A DNA stretch of 64,000 bases from Piscirickettsia litoralis (lineage in GTDB: Bacteria > Pseudomonadota > Gammaproteobacteria > Piscirickettsiales > Piscirickettsiaceae). A program made the position numbers and the translations under genes. The notes beneath the pieces were generated by a model. The model worked only from the letters and a program-made list of their open reading frames with translations. It did not search any database and was not told where the DNA came from. Shown here in pieces: positions 37,160 to 45,972 of this stretch (its first letter is position 1; each line of letters starts with the position of its first letter). Where the stretch lies: contig NZ_MDTU01000001.1 in assembly GCF_001720395.1 (NCBI RefSeq), positions 1,879,814-1,943,813 of the forward strand. The letters run 5' to 3'.

Positions 37160-38364
37160 TGAGTGGGTTGGGCGGTAAAAAAATTGCGCTTAAAAAGAGC
37201 ATTTGCTTAAGCTTGATTGCAAGTTTAATCTTGCCTACAGCCTTTGGCGCAACAGCAACCGATGGATCGCAAGGAGCCAGTAATAATATCAACCAATTGC
37301 CGAATTATAATCAGGCCAAAAAAATAGATAATCTGCTTGATCGTAACCAAAAACCAAAATACGTCGATCAGATTCCTCCAGAGATTCGCCAAGAGCTACA
37401 AGCTTTGCGCGCTTCTCAGCAACAATTAATGGAACAGCTCAGCCGCTTGAAAAATCGTCCGCGGCAACCTATGCAACAAGCTCGGCCGATGACGCAAATG
37501 GACCAAGAAGCCGCTTCAAGTGCGATTTTCTTTGCCGGCGGTGCGCCACGTTTGCAGCAACAACAGCAGCAAAATCAAGGTCGCTCAGGTCAACAGCAAT
37601 CTAAAGGCAATGCACCTGCTCAAAATGGTAAGAGCGGTAAGCTATCACAATCGCAAAAACAAATTAACTTCTTAAATCAAAGTGCCAAAGACGACACCCA
37701 AAGCAAGCATGTGATGCAAGACCCTGATTCGCCTTATATGATCATGGAAGGGACCTATATTCCTGCGGTCTTGCAGACGGCGATCAACTCGGATGTGCCG
37801 GGACTTATTCGAGCGCGAGTGACGCGTAACGTCTATGATACGGCTAGCGGTCGTTATTTATTGATTCCACAAGGCACCACTTTAGTCGGTATTTACAACT
37901 CTGATGTCAAATACGGTGATGAGCGTGCGCAGATTAAATTCACGCGGATGATCCGCCCGGATGGCTCCTCGATTGTCCTGTCTGCGCCTCCAGGCATGAA
38001 CGATATTGGTGAATCGGGTATTTCTGGTGATGTTGATAATCATTGGGGTGCGATCATCGGAGCTGGCTTACTTGGCGTTCTCTTTAATATTCCAGCGATT
38101 TTGGCAGAAAATAGAGCGAATAGTAGCAGTAACCAAATATGTTACACCAGCGCGGGTGACGCGTATAGTTGTGGAAGCTCTACGTCATCAAGCGTTTCAA
38201 CATCAGCCGCGCAATCTTTAGGGCAAACCTCTTCGCAAATTGGTGGTAAAATTGCTGATAGAAGCTTAGGCTTAAAGCCAACGATACGTTTGCCAATCGG
38301 CACGCTATTTAGTGTCTTTACTCGTAAGGATATGACAATTCCGCCGTATCGAGGAGGTGCTTAG
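37159..38364 (+). CDS. trbI: TrbI/VirB10-type channel protein
   Basis: VirB10/TrbI spans both membranes and gates the channel. This 401-residue protein has an N-terminal hydrophobic segment (SICLSLIASLILPTAFG), a Gln/Pro-rich linker (residues 70-165), and the C-terminal VirB10 domain. That domain has YIPAVLQTAINSDVPGLIRA, YLLIPQGTTLVGIYNSDVKY and RMIRPDGSSIVLSAP, ending IRLPIGTLFSVFTRKDMTIP. The N-terminal segment looks like a cleavable signal in place of the usual cytoplasm-to-periplasm anchor, which is unusual. It abuts trbG and the following small gene by one-base overlaps. Confidence 0.9.
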   Translation: MSGLGGKKIALKKSICLSLIASLILPTAFGATATDGSQGASNNINQLPNYNQAKKIDNLLDRNQKPKYVDQIPPEIRQELQALRASQQQLMEQLSRLKNRPRQPMQQARPMTQMDQEAASSAIFFAGGAPRLQQQQQQNQGRSGQQQSKGNAPAQNGKSGKLSQSQKQINFLNQSAKDDTQSKHVMQDPDSPYMIMEGTYIPAVLQTAINSDVPGLIRARVTRNVYDTASGRYLLIPQGTTLVGIYNSDVKYGDERAQIKFTRMIRPDGSSIVLSAPPGMNDIGESGISGDVDNHWGAIIGAGLLGVLFNIPAILAENRANSSSNQICYTSAGDAYSCGSSTSSSVSTSAAQSLGQTSSQIGGKIADRSLGLKPTIRLPIGTLFSVFTRKDMTIPPYRGGA

Positions 38365-38664
38365 TGTTAAGAGTATTCTGTGTTGTATTAATGTTTGCCT
38401 GTTCGAGTATCACTTGGGCTAATATTGGTGATACCGATACGGGCGACACAAATACCAACACGAATACGACTAACAACAGTACACAAAATCAGCGAAAAAA
38501 ACACGCAAGAACGTGCCAAGTTAACACAAAAGGTGATAAAAGCCCTCACAAAAAGTAATTATAAAAAATGGAGCAGTCAGCAAAACTTTAATAGTGGTTT
38601 TGATCAAGAAGAAGGCAAGTTGTTTGGCAATGATGATTATGACAGCGTTGGGGATAATGAATGA
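38364..38664 (+). CDS. Small secreted Asn/Thr-rich protein in the trbJ position, frameshifted
   Basis: I do not recognise it. GTG 38364 overlaps the trbI stop. A signal peptide (LRVFCVVLMFACSSITWA) leads into a T/N/D-rich stretch (DTDTGDTNTNTNTTNNSTQN). The frame fails at A7 (38495-38501). Removing one A gives NTQERAKLTQKVIKALTKSN and an acidic tail (KLFGNDDYDSVGDNE) ending 38664, where it overlaps trbL by four bases. About 99 residues in all. It sits where RP4 has trbJ (VirB5) and trbK, but is too short and unlike either. Confidence 0.65.
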
Positions 38665-39854
38665 ACTTAAGCCCAGCCATTCTTGATACGATTCAGAACC
38701 AATTTATCGAAAAGCTCAATGATGCGATTCACTTAATTGGTGCGACGGCATCGCAATTGTTATTTTACTTTATCGTTTTTGAAGTTATTTTCTTTGGCTT
38801 AAGTTGGGCGATTAAGCAGGATGAAGCGTTAGGCAGTGCGTTAATTAAAGTGTTAAAAATAGGCTTTATCGCGGCAATACTCTATTGGTATACGCCTATT
38901 TTAAATTATTTAATGCAGTTTGTGCTTTATCTGGGTAATCATGCTGTCAATGACAAGCATGTCTTTAAGTTGTTTACAAAGCCGATGCTGATTTTTAAAT
39001 ATGGTTATGATGCGAATATTAGTCTGATGAAAGTGTCGATGCAGTACGGGACGATTAATTCAGCAGCCAGCACTTTATATTTAATTTTAGGTTTTGGTGG
39101 CCTGATCATGCTGTCGTTGATTGCCGTGCAATTAATTTTTGTCAACGTCGGTTTTTATATCACCGCAGCAGTCTCGTTATTATTAATCCCACTTAGCGTA
39201 TTTAAACCGACAGGTAATTTACTTAGCCGCGCAATTGAGCAATTGGTTTCTGCGGCAATACGAATTTTAGTGCTCATGCTGGTATTGGGCACGGCGGTGG
39301 GCGTTTGGTCGACTATCGGTAAGCAGACTTTCTCACAAGACACTGACTTTACTATACCTTTAGGCTTTTTCTTAATTACCTTTGTCTTTACCATTTTAGC
39401 GTGGCGGTTGCCTGAATTGGCAGTGCGAGCAATCGGCAAAGTGAGCACGAGCTTATTCCATAGCGATAATGCTCAGGTCAATGTAACAAGCCCGCAACCG
39501 GCTCCTGTTGCGGCACCTGTGGTGACGGCAATGGCAGGGCAGGCTGAGGCAGCCTCCGGATCGGCGGTAGCAGCGGCGGCGCATATGCAGCAAGGTGGAA
39601 GCAGTGAGCCAAGTAGCATTCAGGCGGCAACTACGGTTAATCCCGGTCAAACGGGTTCAGCGAATGTTGCCGTATCCACCCAAACTCAAGTGTCGGGCAT
39701 GAATGCGGGTCAATTTGCTAAAGCGATGAAGTCTTCACTCTCAAATGCAAATACTAATGTTAGTGCACGGATGTCGCAAGAGTCGATTAAAGATTTGAAA
39801 AAATCACTGCAGGATGTGGTCGAAAAAAATAATAAATACCATGGGCCGAAATAA
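38661..39854 (+). CDS. trbL: TrbL/VirB6-type polytopic inner-membrane protein
   Basis: This 397-residue protein has about six membrane helices in residues 25-250 (e.g. LLFYFIVFEVIFFGLSWAI, IMLSLIAVQLIFVNVGFYIT, IPLGFFLITFVFTILAWRLP). The central VSLLLIPLSVFKPTGNLLSRA is conserved in VirB6/TrbL. The C-terminal 130 residues are Ala/Gly/Ser/Gln-rich and probably disordered, as in TrbL. It starts by ATGA overlap with the small secreted gene and its 3' end overlaps traF by 14 bases. Confidence 0.9.
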   Translation: MNLSPAILDTIQNQFIEKLNDAIHLIGATASQLLFYFIVFEVIFFGLSWAIKQDEALGSALIKVLKIGFIAAILYWYTPILNYLMQFVLYLGNHAVNDKHVFKLFTKPMLIFKYGYDANISLMKVSMQYGTINSAASTLYLILGFGGLIMLSLIAVQLIFVNVGFYITAAVSLLLIPLSVFKPTGNLLSRAIEQLVSAAIRILVLMLVLGTAVGVWSTIGKQTFSQDTDFTIPLGFFLITFVFTILAWRLPELAVRAIGKVSTSLFHSDNAQVNVTSPQPAPVAAPVVTAMAGQAEAASGSAVAAAAHMQQGGSSEPSSIQAATTVNPGQTGSANVAVSTQTQVSGMNAGQFAKAMKSSLSNANTNVSARMSQESIKDLKKSLQDVVEKNNKYHGPK

Positions 39855-40344
39855 GTTTCTATTCTATCCGCTATTGGCCTTACTGTTATTAGCTATTATC
39901 GTGATGGGCTTGAAAAGCACAGGCTATAGTTTAGTTCATCAATTAACACCGAGCATGCCGATAGGTTGGTATTGGGCCTCGCCGATTAAGTTACCATTGA
40001 AGCACGGTGAAGCTGTTTTATTCACTCCACCTAAAAAGTTAAAAGATTACCTTATCCAGCATGATTGGCTCGGGCAAAGCATGAGTATGATGAAACAAGT
40101 GTATGGGGTGCCAGGAGACTTTATTTGCCGTCGTGGTGATTGGTTGTTTATTAATGATAAAAAAACGGCTTATATTCAGCAGGATTATGCGCCGGGCAAA
40201 CCCTTACCGCAATGGCGAGTTTGTGAGGTTATTGCTAAAAATCATTATTTACTCTTGGCGTTGCGTGTGTCAAATTCGTTTGACGGACGTTATTTTGGAT
40301 TAATAGAGCAAAAGCAAATTTTTGCAAAGGTGACACAGTTATGA
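39841..40344 (+). CDS. traF: TraF-type conjugative signal peptidase (S26C)
   Basis: TraF is the RP4 serine peptidase that cleaves and cyclises TrbC pilin. This 167-residue protein has a membrane anchor (LFYPLLALLLLAIIVMGL), the catalytic serine S38 in LTPSMPIGWYW, and the lysine K85 in MMKQVYGVPGDFICRRGDWL. It ends with FDGRYFGLIE, the type's substrate-cleft motif. The frame opens earlier, but ATG 39841 gives the expected N-terminus. It overlaps both trbL and trbB. Confidence 0.9.
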   Translation: MGRNKFLFYPLLALLLLAIIVMGLKSTGYSLVHQLTPSMPIGWYWASPIKLPLKHGEAVLFTPPKKLKDYLIQHDWLGQSMSMMKQVYGVPGDFICRRGDWLFINDKKTAYIQQDYAPGKPLPQWRVCEVIAKNHYLLLALRVSNSFDGRYFGLIEQKQIFAKVTQL

Positions 40345-41288
40345 TGAAGGATGCCCACGCACAGCGGCGCTATTATGAGATGCTCAACACGGCATTTGGT
40401 CAGGAAATCTGTGCCTTGCTTAATGATGATAATGTCATTGAAATTATGTTAAACCCGGATGGCTCGGTGCATGTAGAGCGTATCGGTGGTATAAAAGTAT
40501 GTTTAGATACAATGATTGATGCTCAGCGTGGCATTAATATTATTAAGCTCGTTGCCTCTTGCAGCAATGATGTGGCTGATAAAGAAAACCCAGAAGTCGC
40601 CACAGAACTGCCAGTCACCCATGCACGTTTTCAAGGCTGGTTGCCTCCTGTTGTTGAAGGGCCGACTTTTGCCATCCGTAAGCAAACTCAACAAAAGCTT
40701 ACTCTTGAGAACTATCAGGATAAAGGTTTATTAACCGCGGGTCAGCGCGAGTATTTATTAAAAGCCTTGGCTGAACGCAAGAATATTTTGATTGCGGGTG
40801 GAACGAGTTCGGGGAAGACGACTTTTGTTAATGCCATGCTACGTGAGTTAGATGAGAGCGACGATCGCATTTTAGTGCTCGAAGACTTACCTGAGTTACA
40901 GGCCAATGCAAAAGATGTGGTCTTTATGCGCACATCTGAGCAAGTGGATATGCGTATGTTGGTCAAAGGCTCTTTGAGAATGCGACCTGATCGAATTATT
41001 ATCGGCGAGGTTCGCGATGGTGCGGCGCTAGACCTATTGAAAGCTTGGAATACCGGCCATCCGGGTGGCCTATGTACTTTGCATGCTAATAGTGCTGAAG
41101 ATGCGCCCTATCGCCTTGAAGATTTACTGCAAGAAGTGGTGCCGGTGGTTCCCCATAATTTAATTGTCAGAACATTGGATGTGGTTGTGCACCTAGCGCG
41201 GGACAGTAAAGGCATGCGTCGGGTGCGCCAAATCGCTCATATTCGCGATTATCAACAAGGACGTTATGTTGTTGAATTTGTTGATTAG
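40341..41288 (+). CDS. trbB: TrbB/VirB11-type secretion ATPase
   Basis: This 315-residue hexameric traffic ATPase has an N-terminal domain with LNDDNVIEIMLNPDGSVHVE. Walker A is ILIAGGTSSGKTTFVNAML near residue 150. The Asp box has RILVLEDLPELQ, Walker B RPDRIIIGEVRDGAALDLLK, and the His box GHPGGLCTLHANSAEDA. The family is TrbB. In RP4 this gene comes first in the operon; here it is last and overlaps traF by four bases. It is intact. Confidence 0.94.
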   Translation: MMKDAHAQRRYYEMLNTAFGQEICALLNDDNVIEIMLNPDGSVHVERIGGIKVCLDTMIDAQRGINIIKLVASCSNDVADKENPEVATELPVTHARFQGWLPPVVEGPTFAIRKQTQQKLTLENYQDKGLLTAGQREYLLKALAERKNILIAGGTSSGKTTFVNAMLRELDESDDRILVLEDLPELQANAKDVVFMRTSEQVDMRMLVKGSLRMRPDRIIIGEVRDGAALDLLKAWNTGHPGGLCTLHANSAEDAPYRLEDLLQEVVPVVPHNLIVRTLDVVVHLARDSKGMRRVRQIAHIRDYQQGRYVVEFVD

Positions 41289-41378
41289 TCTGGGCTGTCT
41301 TGCTTGGAGAGTGGGTATTTAAGACGTGTTTTGTTATAATCGGCCTTTGCAGCAATTTATTCGTTGAGGATTTTCTCT

Positions 41379-42776
41379 ATGACCATGAGTGTTAAAGAAA
41401 TTTTAGCAGGGTCTGCTAAAGTCGGTGATACTGTCACTGTAAAAGGTTGGGTGCGCACGCGCCGTGACTCTAAAGCAGGTCTTTCTTTCGTTGCCATTAA
41501 TGATGGCTCTTGTTTTGATTCGGTTCAGGTTATTGCTGCAAATAATCTAAATAATTATGACGACGAAATTACCAAACTGACCAAAGACTGTGCGGTGATT
41601 GCAAGCGGTGAGCTGGTGGAATCACCCGGTAAAGGCCAATCGTTCGAGATTCAGGCGAGCCAGATTGAAGTTGTCGGCTGGGTTGAAAATCCAGAATCTT
41701 ACCCGGTTTCACCCAAGCGCCATACCGTGGAATATTTACGCGAAGTCGCTCATTTGCGCCCGCGGACGAATCTATTTGGTGCGGTGGCGCGTGTGCGTAA
41801 CTGTGTTTCCCAGGCAATTCATCAGTTTTTAAACCAAGAAGGCTTCTCTTGGGTGCATACGCCATTAATTACGGCAAGTGATTGTGAAGGCGCGGGTGAG
41901 ATGTTCCGCTTAAGCACCTTGGATATGATGAACTTACCACGCACGGACAAAGGTGAGATTGATTACTCGCAAGACTTTTTTGGTCAAGAGTCTTTTTTGA
42001 CGGTTTCAGGTCAGCTCAATGTTGAAGCCTATTGCTTGGCCATGTCTAAAGTTTATACCTTTGGGCCGACCTTCCGTGCTGAAAATTCAAATACCAGCCG
42101 TCACTTAGCTGAATTTTGGATGATCGAACCTGAAATCGCCTTTGCGGATCTTAATGATAATGCAGCACTCGCTGAGAGAATGTTGAAATTTGTTAGTGCT
42201 GAGTTATTAGAAAAATGTGCGGATGATATGGCATTTTTCGCTCAGCGTGTCGATAAAGCAGCGATTTCACGTTTAGAGACGATTAGCCAGTCTAGCTTTG
42301 AGATTATGGACTATAGCACGGCCATCGAGCATTTATTAAAAGCCAAGAAAAAGTTTGAATTCCCAGTGGAGTGGGGCGTTGATCTCGCTTCTGAGCATGA
42401 ACGCTATTTATGTGAAGATTTAGTAGGCAAACCTGTTACCGTCATGAATTACCCGAAAGGTATTAAAAGCTTTTATATGCGCCTAAACGATGATAATAAA
42501 ACCGTAGCGGCGATGGATGTTTTAGCCCCTGGAGTCGGTGAAATCATCGGTGGTAGCCAGCGTGAAGAGCGTTTAGATGTATTAAAAACACGCATGGCCG
42601 AAGTCGGTGTGAGTGAAGAGCATTTAGGTTGGTACTTAGATTTGCGTCGTTATGGTACAGTGCCCCATGCCGGCTTTGGTTTAGGCTTAGAGCGTTTAGT
42701 TAGCTATGTGACTGGTGTTGCCAATGTTCGGGATGTGATTCCATTTCCAAGAACGCCAGGCAATATCCCCTTCTAA
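41379..42776 (+). CDS. asnS: Asparaginyl-tRNA synthetase
   Basis: This class IIb synthetase charges tRNA-Asn. It has 466 residues. The N-terminal OB fold has [20 protein letters not shown]. Motif 2 is [20 protein letters not shown] and motif 3 is [16 protein letters not shown] direct asnS implies no need for tRNA-dependent amidation of Asp-tRNA-Asn. ATG 41379 follows GAGGA by eight bases. A TATAAT at 41335-41340 may be its promoter. A terminator follows. Confidence 0.97.
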   Translation: MTMSVKEILAGSAKVGDTVTVKGWVRTRRDSKAGLSFVAINDGSCFDSVQVIAANNLNNYDDEITKLTKDCAVIASGELVESPGKGQSFEIQASQIEVVGWVENPESYPVSPKRHTVEYLREVAHLRPRTNLFGAVARVRNCVSQAIHQFLNQEGFSWVHTPLITASDCEGAGEMFRLSTLDMMNLPRTDKGEIDYSQDFFGQESFLTVSGQLNVEAYCLAMSKVYTFGPTFRAENSNTSRHLAEFWMIEPEIAFADLNDNAALAERMLKFVSAELLEKCADDMAFFAQRVDKAAISRLETISQSSFEIMDYSTAIEHLLKAKKKFEFPVEWGVDLASEHERYLCEDLVGKPVTVMNYPKGIKSFYMRLNDDNKTVAAMDVLAPGVGEIIGGSQREERLDVLKTRMAEVGVSEEHLGWYLDLRRYGTVPHAGFGLGLERLVSYVTGVANVRDVIPFPRTPGNIPF

Positions 42777-42790
42777 ATTTAATAATATTC

Positions 42791-42813
42791 AGGCCGTGAT
42801 CACGGCCTTTTTT
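42791..42813 (+). terminator. Terminator after asnS
   Basis: AGGCCGTGATCACGGCCT is a perfect palindromic stem (GGCCGTG/CACGGCC) and is followed by TTTTTT. Confidence 0.88.
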
Positions 42814-42833
42814 ATAAGTTTTAAATAATAACC

Positions 42834-43407
42834 ATGTTCAAGCTCAGTTATTTATTTTTCCCCCTTTATTATTTTTTTAATAATGCTGACTAATTTTATG
42901 CCAGCCAGTTTAAGTTTCGCGGGGATTTTAAAAAATGCACCGTACCAAGTTTGCTTTACTCCTGGAGGAAAGTGTACTCATTTAATTGTAAAAACAATAA
43001 ATACGGCCAAAAATTCAATTAGGGTACAAGCCTATTCGTTTACTTCTTGGCCGATTGTGCGAGCTTTAATTAAGGCGCAAGAGCGAGGTGTAAAAGTAGA
43101 GTTATTATTAGATAAGAGTAATTTAAAAAAGCGCTATAATGTGATTAAGGCATTGAAGTCTCATCATATTAAGTTTTTGATTGATGCTAAACCGGCGATT
43201 GCTCACAATAAAGTGATCATTATTGATGGTGATATCGTTGTTACAGGGAGCTTTAATTTTACTTATTCAGCACAAAAGCGTAATGCTGAAAATGTATTAA
43301 TTATAAAAAATAAAAAACTGGCATCACTCTATATTGCTAATTATGATAAAAGGCAGCAGGCTTCCCAGGCGGTTGCATATTATTGCGGCTATAATCAGTG
43401 CTCTTGA
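42834..43407 (+). CDS. Secreted phospholipase D-family nuclease (Nuc-like), probable frameshift in signal
   Basis: The mature domain is a single-HKD PLD fold: NAPYQVCFTPGGKCTHLIV, IRVQAYSFTSWPIVRALI, then IAHNKVIIIDGDIVVTGSFN (H-x-K-x4-D). One HKD per chain is typical of Nuc/endonuclease homodimers. A simple reading starts at ATG 42883. A better N-terminus starts at ATG 42834 (FKLSYLFFPLYYF). It joins by removing one T from T7 (42872-42878) and gives a full signal peptide through MPASLSFA. The gene is alone between two terminators or hairpins. It may degrade DNA or phospholipid outside the cell. Confidence 0.78.
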
Positions 43408-43510
43408 TTAATGTTTATATAATGTTTATTTTTTATGCTGGAATAAACATTGTTATTTAAACAATAAGATCTTAGATTAAAGCTGTAATAAATAATAAAA
43501 GGGGTAGGCG

Positions 43511-43833
43511 ATGCTCTACGTTTTAGATAATCATGATCAACCTGTGTTGATTAATTATCAAGACTACTTTTTAATTGAGCAGCAGCGGCGTGAAAATCGC
43601 CATATTATTTATTGTGATAAAGCGAATGATTATGTAATCTCAACTGTTTTTTTCATTTTTTGAGCAAGCAAGCAAAAGACCAACAGCCGTTGCTATTTGA
43701 AGTTGCTGTTTTTAAAAATGGCAGCCTAAAGCCTGAGAGTATTAAACGCTTTACGCGTTGCTCAGAGGCACAAAATTATCATAAAGAGTTATTTAATCAG
43801 CTAAATAACAAGCAAGCGACTAAGCAAAATTGA
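43511..43833 (+). CDS. Hypothetical protein, about 107 aa, frameshifted
   Basis: GGGG lies six bases before ATG 43511. The first frame reads LYVLDNHDQPVLINYQDYFL and stops after T-runs at 43670. Adding one T to T7 (43647-43653) gives HFLSKQAKDQQPLLFEVAVF, then a frame to TGA 43831. No family recognised. It has no signal or membrane segment and is rich in N, Q, Y and K. The good ribosome site and the amino-acid quality of both halves argue for a real gene. Confidence 0.55.
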
Positions 43834-43850
43834 GCTCACGAGGAGCTCAA
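43830..43850. terminator. Perfect hairpin between convergent genes
   Basis: TTGAGCTC (43830-43837) and GAGCTCAA (43843-43850) form a perfect 8-bp stem. On the minus strand it is followed by TTTTG, so it probably ends the methyltransferase transcript and may serve both strands. Confidence 0.6.
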
Positions 43851-43871
43851 ATCAGTTTGCTTCAATAAAAA

Positions 43872-45888
43872 TTAAGATTTTTGACAGAAGAAGTTATACA
43901 TGCAGTAAAATAGCTCTGGATTATTTTTCTCATATTCTGTCCATAGGTCAAGGTCAGTATAGCTCTCAGGTGCTGTCATTTTGTTTTTATCATCTCCCAA
44001 AGCCAAATCCCCCGTTTGAAAGCCAAGAAACTGCAATGAGAGTTTGTTTAGGGCTGATTTTATTTGTGGCAGTGTAAACTGATGCTCTTTGGCATGAAAA
44101 ATTAGATCACGGCATTCACTGAGAGTGAAAAAATTCACGCCATTTAGATAATTTGGCAAGCGGATGCTCTTTATTTTCAAAAATATCAGCACGCAATTTA
44201 CGTATAATATCTGGCGTTGCGGTTAAGCTTTGTTCTTTTATGTACTTTCTTGCTTGAATAATTGGTTTACGCCCTGCTTTACTATATAGGCCAATCAGCA
44301 TAACGCCTTTTGGTTTTAATAAATTGGTGAGTACTTGCCAGCCAGCGAGAGGTTCGTTCAAGTGGTGGAGGACACCGCTTGCTAAAATATAATCGAAAGG
44401 CTGCTCCATTGCTTCGTGTAGCTCAAGAAGGTCGGCATGCTGAAATTGAATATTAGTCATATTAAATTCTTCAGCCATGCGTTTAGCATAGCTGAGGCTT
44501 GCTGTACTTAGATCAACGGCGATAATCTCTTTGGCCTCACAGCATGAAGCTAAGTTGATGGCTTGATAACCAGAACCACACCCTGCGATTAGAACACGTG
44601 CGGGTTTTAATAGTGGTTTTGGTGGTGAAAAATGAGGGAGATGCTCTTGGATAAGTGCGCCAACACTGCGTTTGACCGGTTCAATATCGACAGAAATCCA
44701 GCGTGGATAGGGAGATTCCTCATATTGATTGCGGACTTTCTTAGAGACTTTATCTTTAATACTGGTTGTTTTATTTAAATGTTTTTGTAGAGTTTTTTCA
44801 CGTTGCAGTGAACGATACTGATTAAAAATAGCTTGTAATAATGGAGCATTTAAATACTGTAAGCTCTTATGTAGAGTCACCTCATCTTCAGAAACACTGT
44901 GATAGCAATACCATAGGAGTGTGTTGTGGATAAAATTAACAGGGCTAAGCTCAGTTGAATGGATGATTTTATGAAGCTGCTTAAGCCAAACAAGCTCATC
45001 TGCATCGACAGTATAAACGTATTCATTTAACCATGTTTGTTGACCCAAGCAATTTAAAAATGTCAGTGTTTCTTGAGTTATCGTAATTTCTTTGTGAGTT
45101 GCATGATAAAGAAAAGACTTTCTGATTTTGACCAGAAGTCGTTCTATATTTTCATGAGTAATAGAGAAGCTGGTGAGGATCCTAAGTAGTAATGGATGAG
45201 AAATAACAGAGTGAACTTTTTCTGTAGGCAATGTTTTAATACTTTTATGTTGAAGTAGGTCTTTAAGGTGATCGTCTAAATTATTCGTTGATAGCGCTAA
45301 AATTTGTACCTGTGGTGCAAATGGGCGTGAGTCAATGGTTTTTTGATCGAGTACTTGGTAAACATCATCAAGTACGCTGGCATCTTCTGCAATTAGATCA
45401 ACGAGAGATAAACCTTTTAATAGATTTGCTTTTGCTAACTGTAATCCCGTGTCTTGCTTAAAAATTTGACTTAATGTGCGGACAAACTTAAGGGTTTGTT
45501 TTGGGTGAGCCGCTCTTAGGCTATTAAGCTCGGTGATTAAAGTAGTTAAAATAGCACGGTCCTGAGGGTATAAACTAATAGCTTGCAATAAACTGTGTGA
45601 AGCTTCCAGTGATTTTCCAGCAGCTTTATAGCTTAAGCCAAGTTGATGATGATAAATATAATTGTTGGGTTCAAGCTTGATGGCATGTTGTAAATTTTCA
45701 ATGGCACTGGAAAATTTATTTTGTTTGTAAAGCACCAGTGCGAGTCGATACCAAGCTTCAGCGACTTGGGGATGTTGCTTAATTAATTGGTTTAATGTAT
45801 TTTTTGAATCAATGAAATTCTTGCGATTAAACGATTGGCTAGCATCTTCTAGCATATGGGCAATTGCGTCTTTAGTCATCACATCCAT
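43872..45888 (-). CDS. TPR-repeat and SAM-methyltransferase fusion protein, frameshifted
   Basis: The N-terminal 130 residues hold TPR-type helices (EAWYRLALVLYKQNKFSSAI, YHHQLGLSYKAAGKSLEASH). After a helical linker, a class I methyltransferase domain has RVLIAGCGSGYQAINLAS (motif I), IIAVDLSTASLSYAKRMAEE and DYILASGVLHHLNEP. The frame ends at 44116, but removing one T from the coding-strand T6 (44128-44133) extends it through FFTLSECRDLIFHAKEHQFT to 43872. Full length is about 671 residues. Similar TPR-methyltransferase proteins often modify proteins or small molecules; substrate unknown. There is no obvious operon partner. Confidence 0.78.
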
Positions 45889-45972
45889 GAGTTTATTATC
45901 CTAATTTAATAATCTACCGTCGTTAATTTATTAATTAGTTTATATTACTTTGAAAATCAAAGCGATGAGCTA

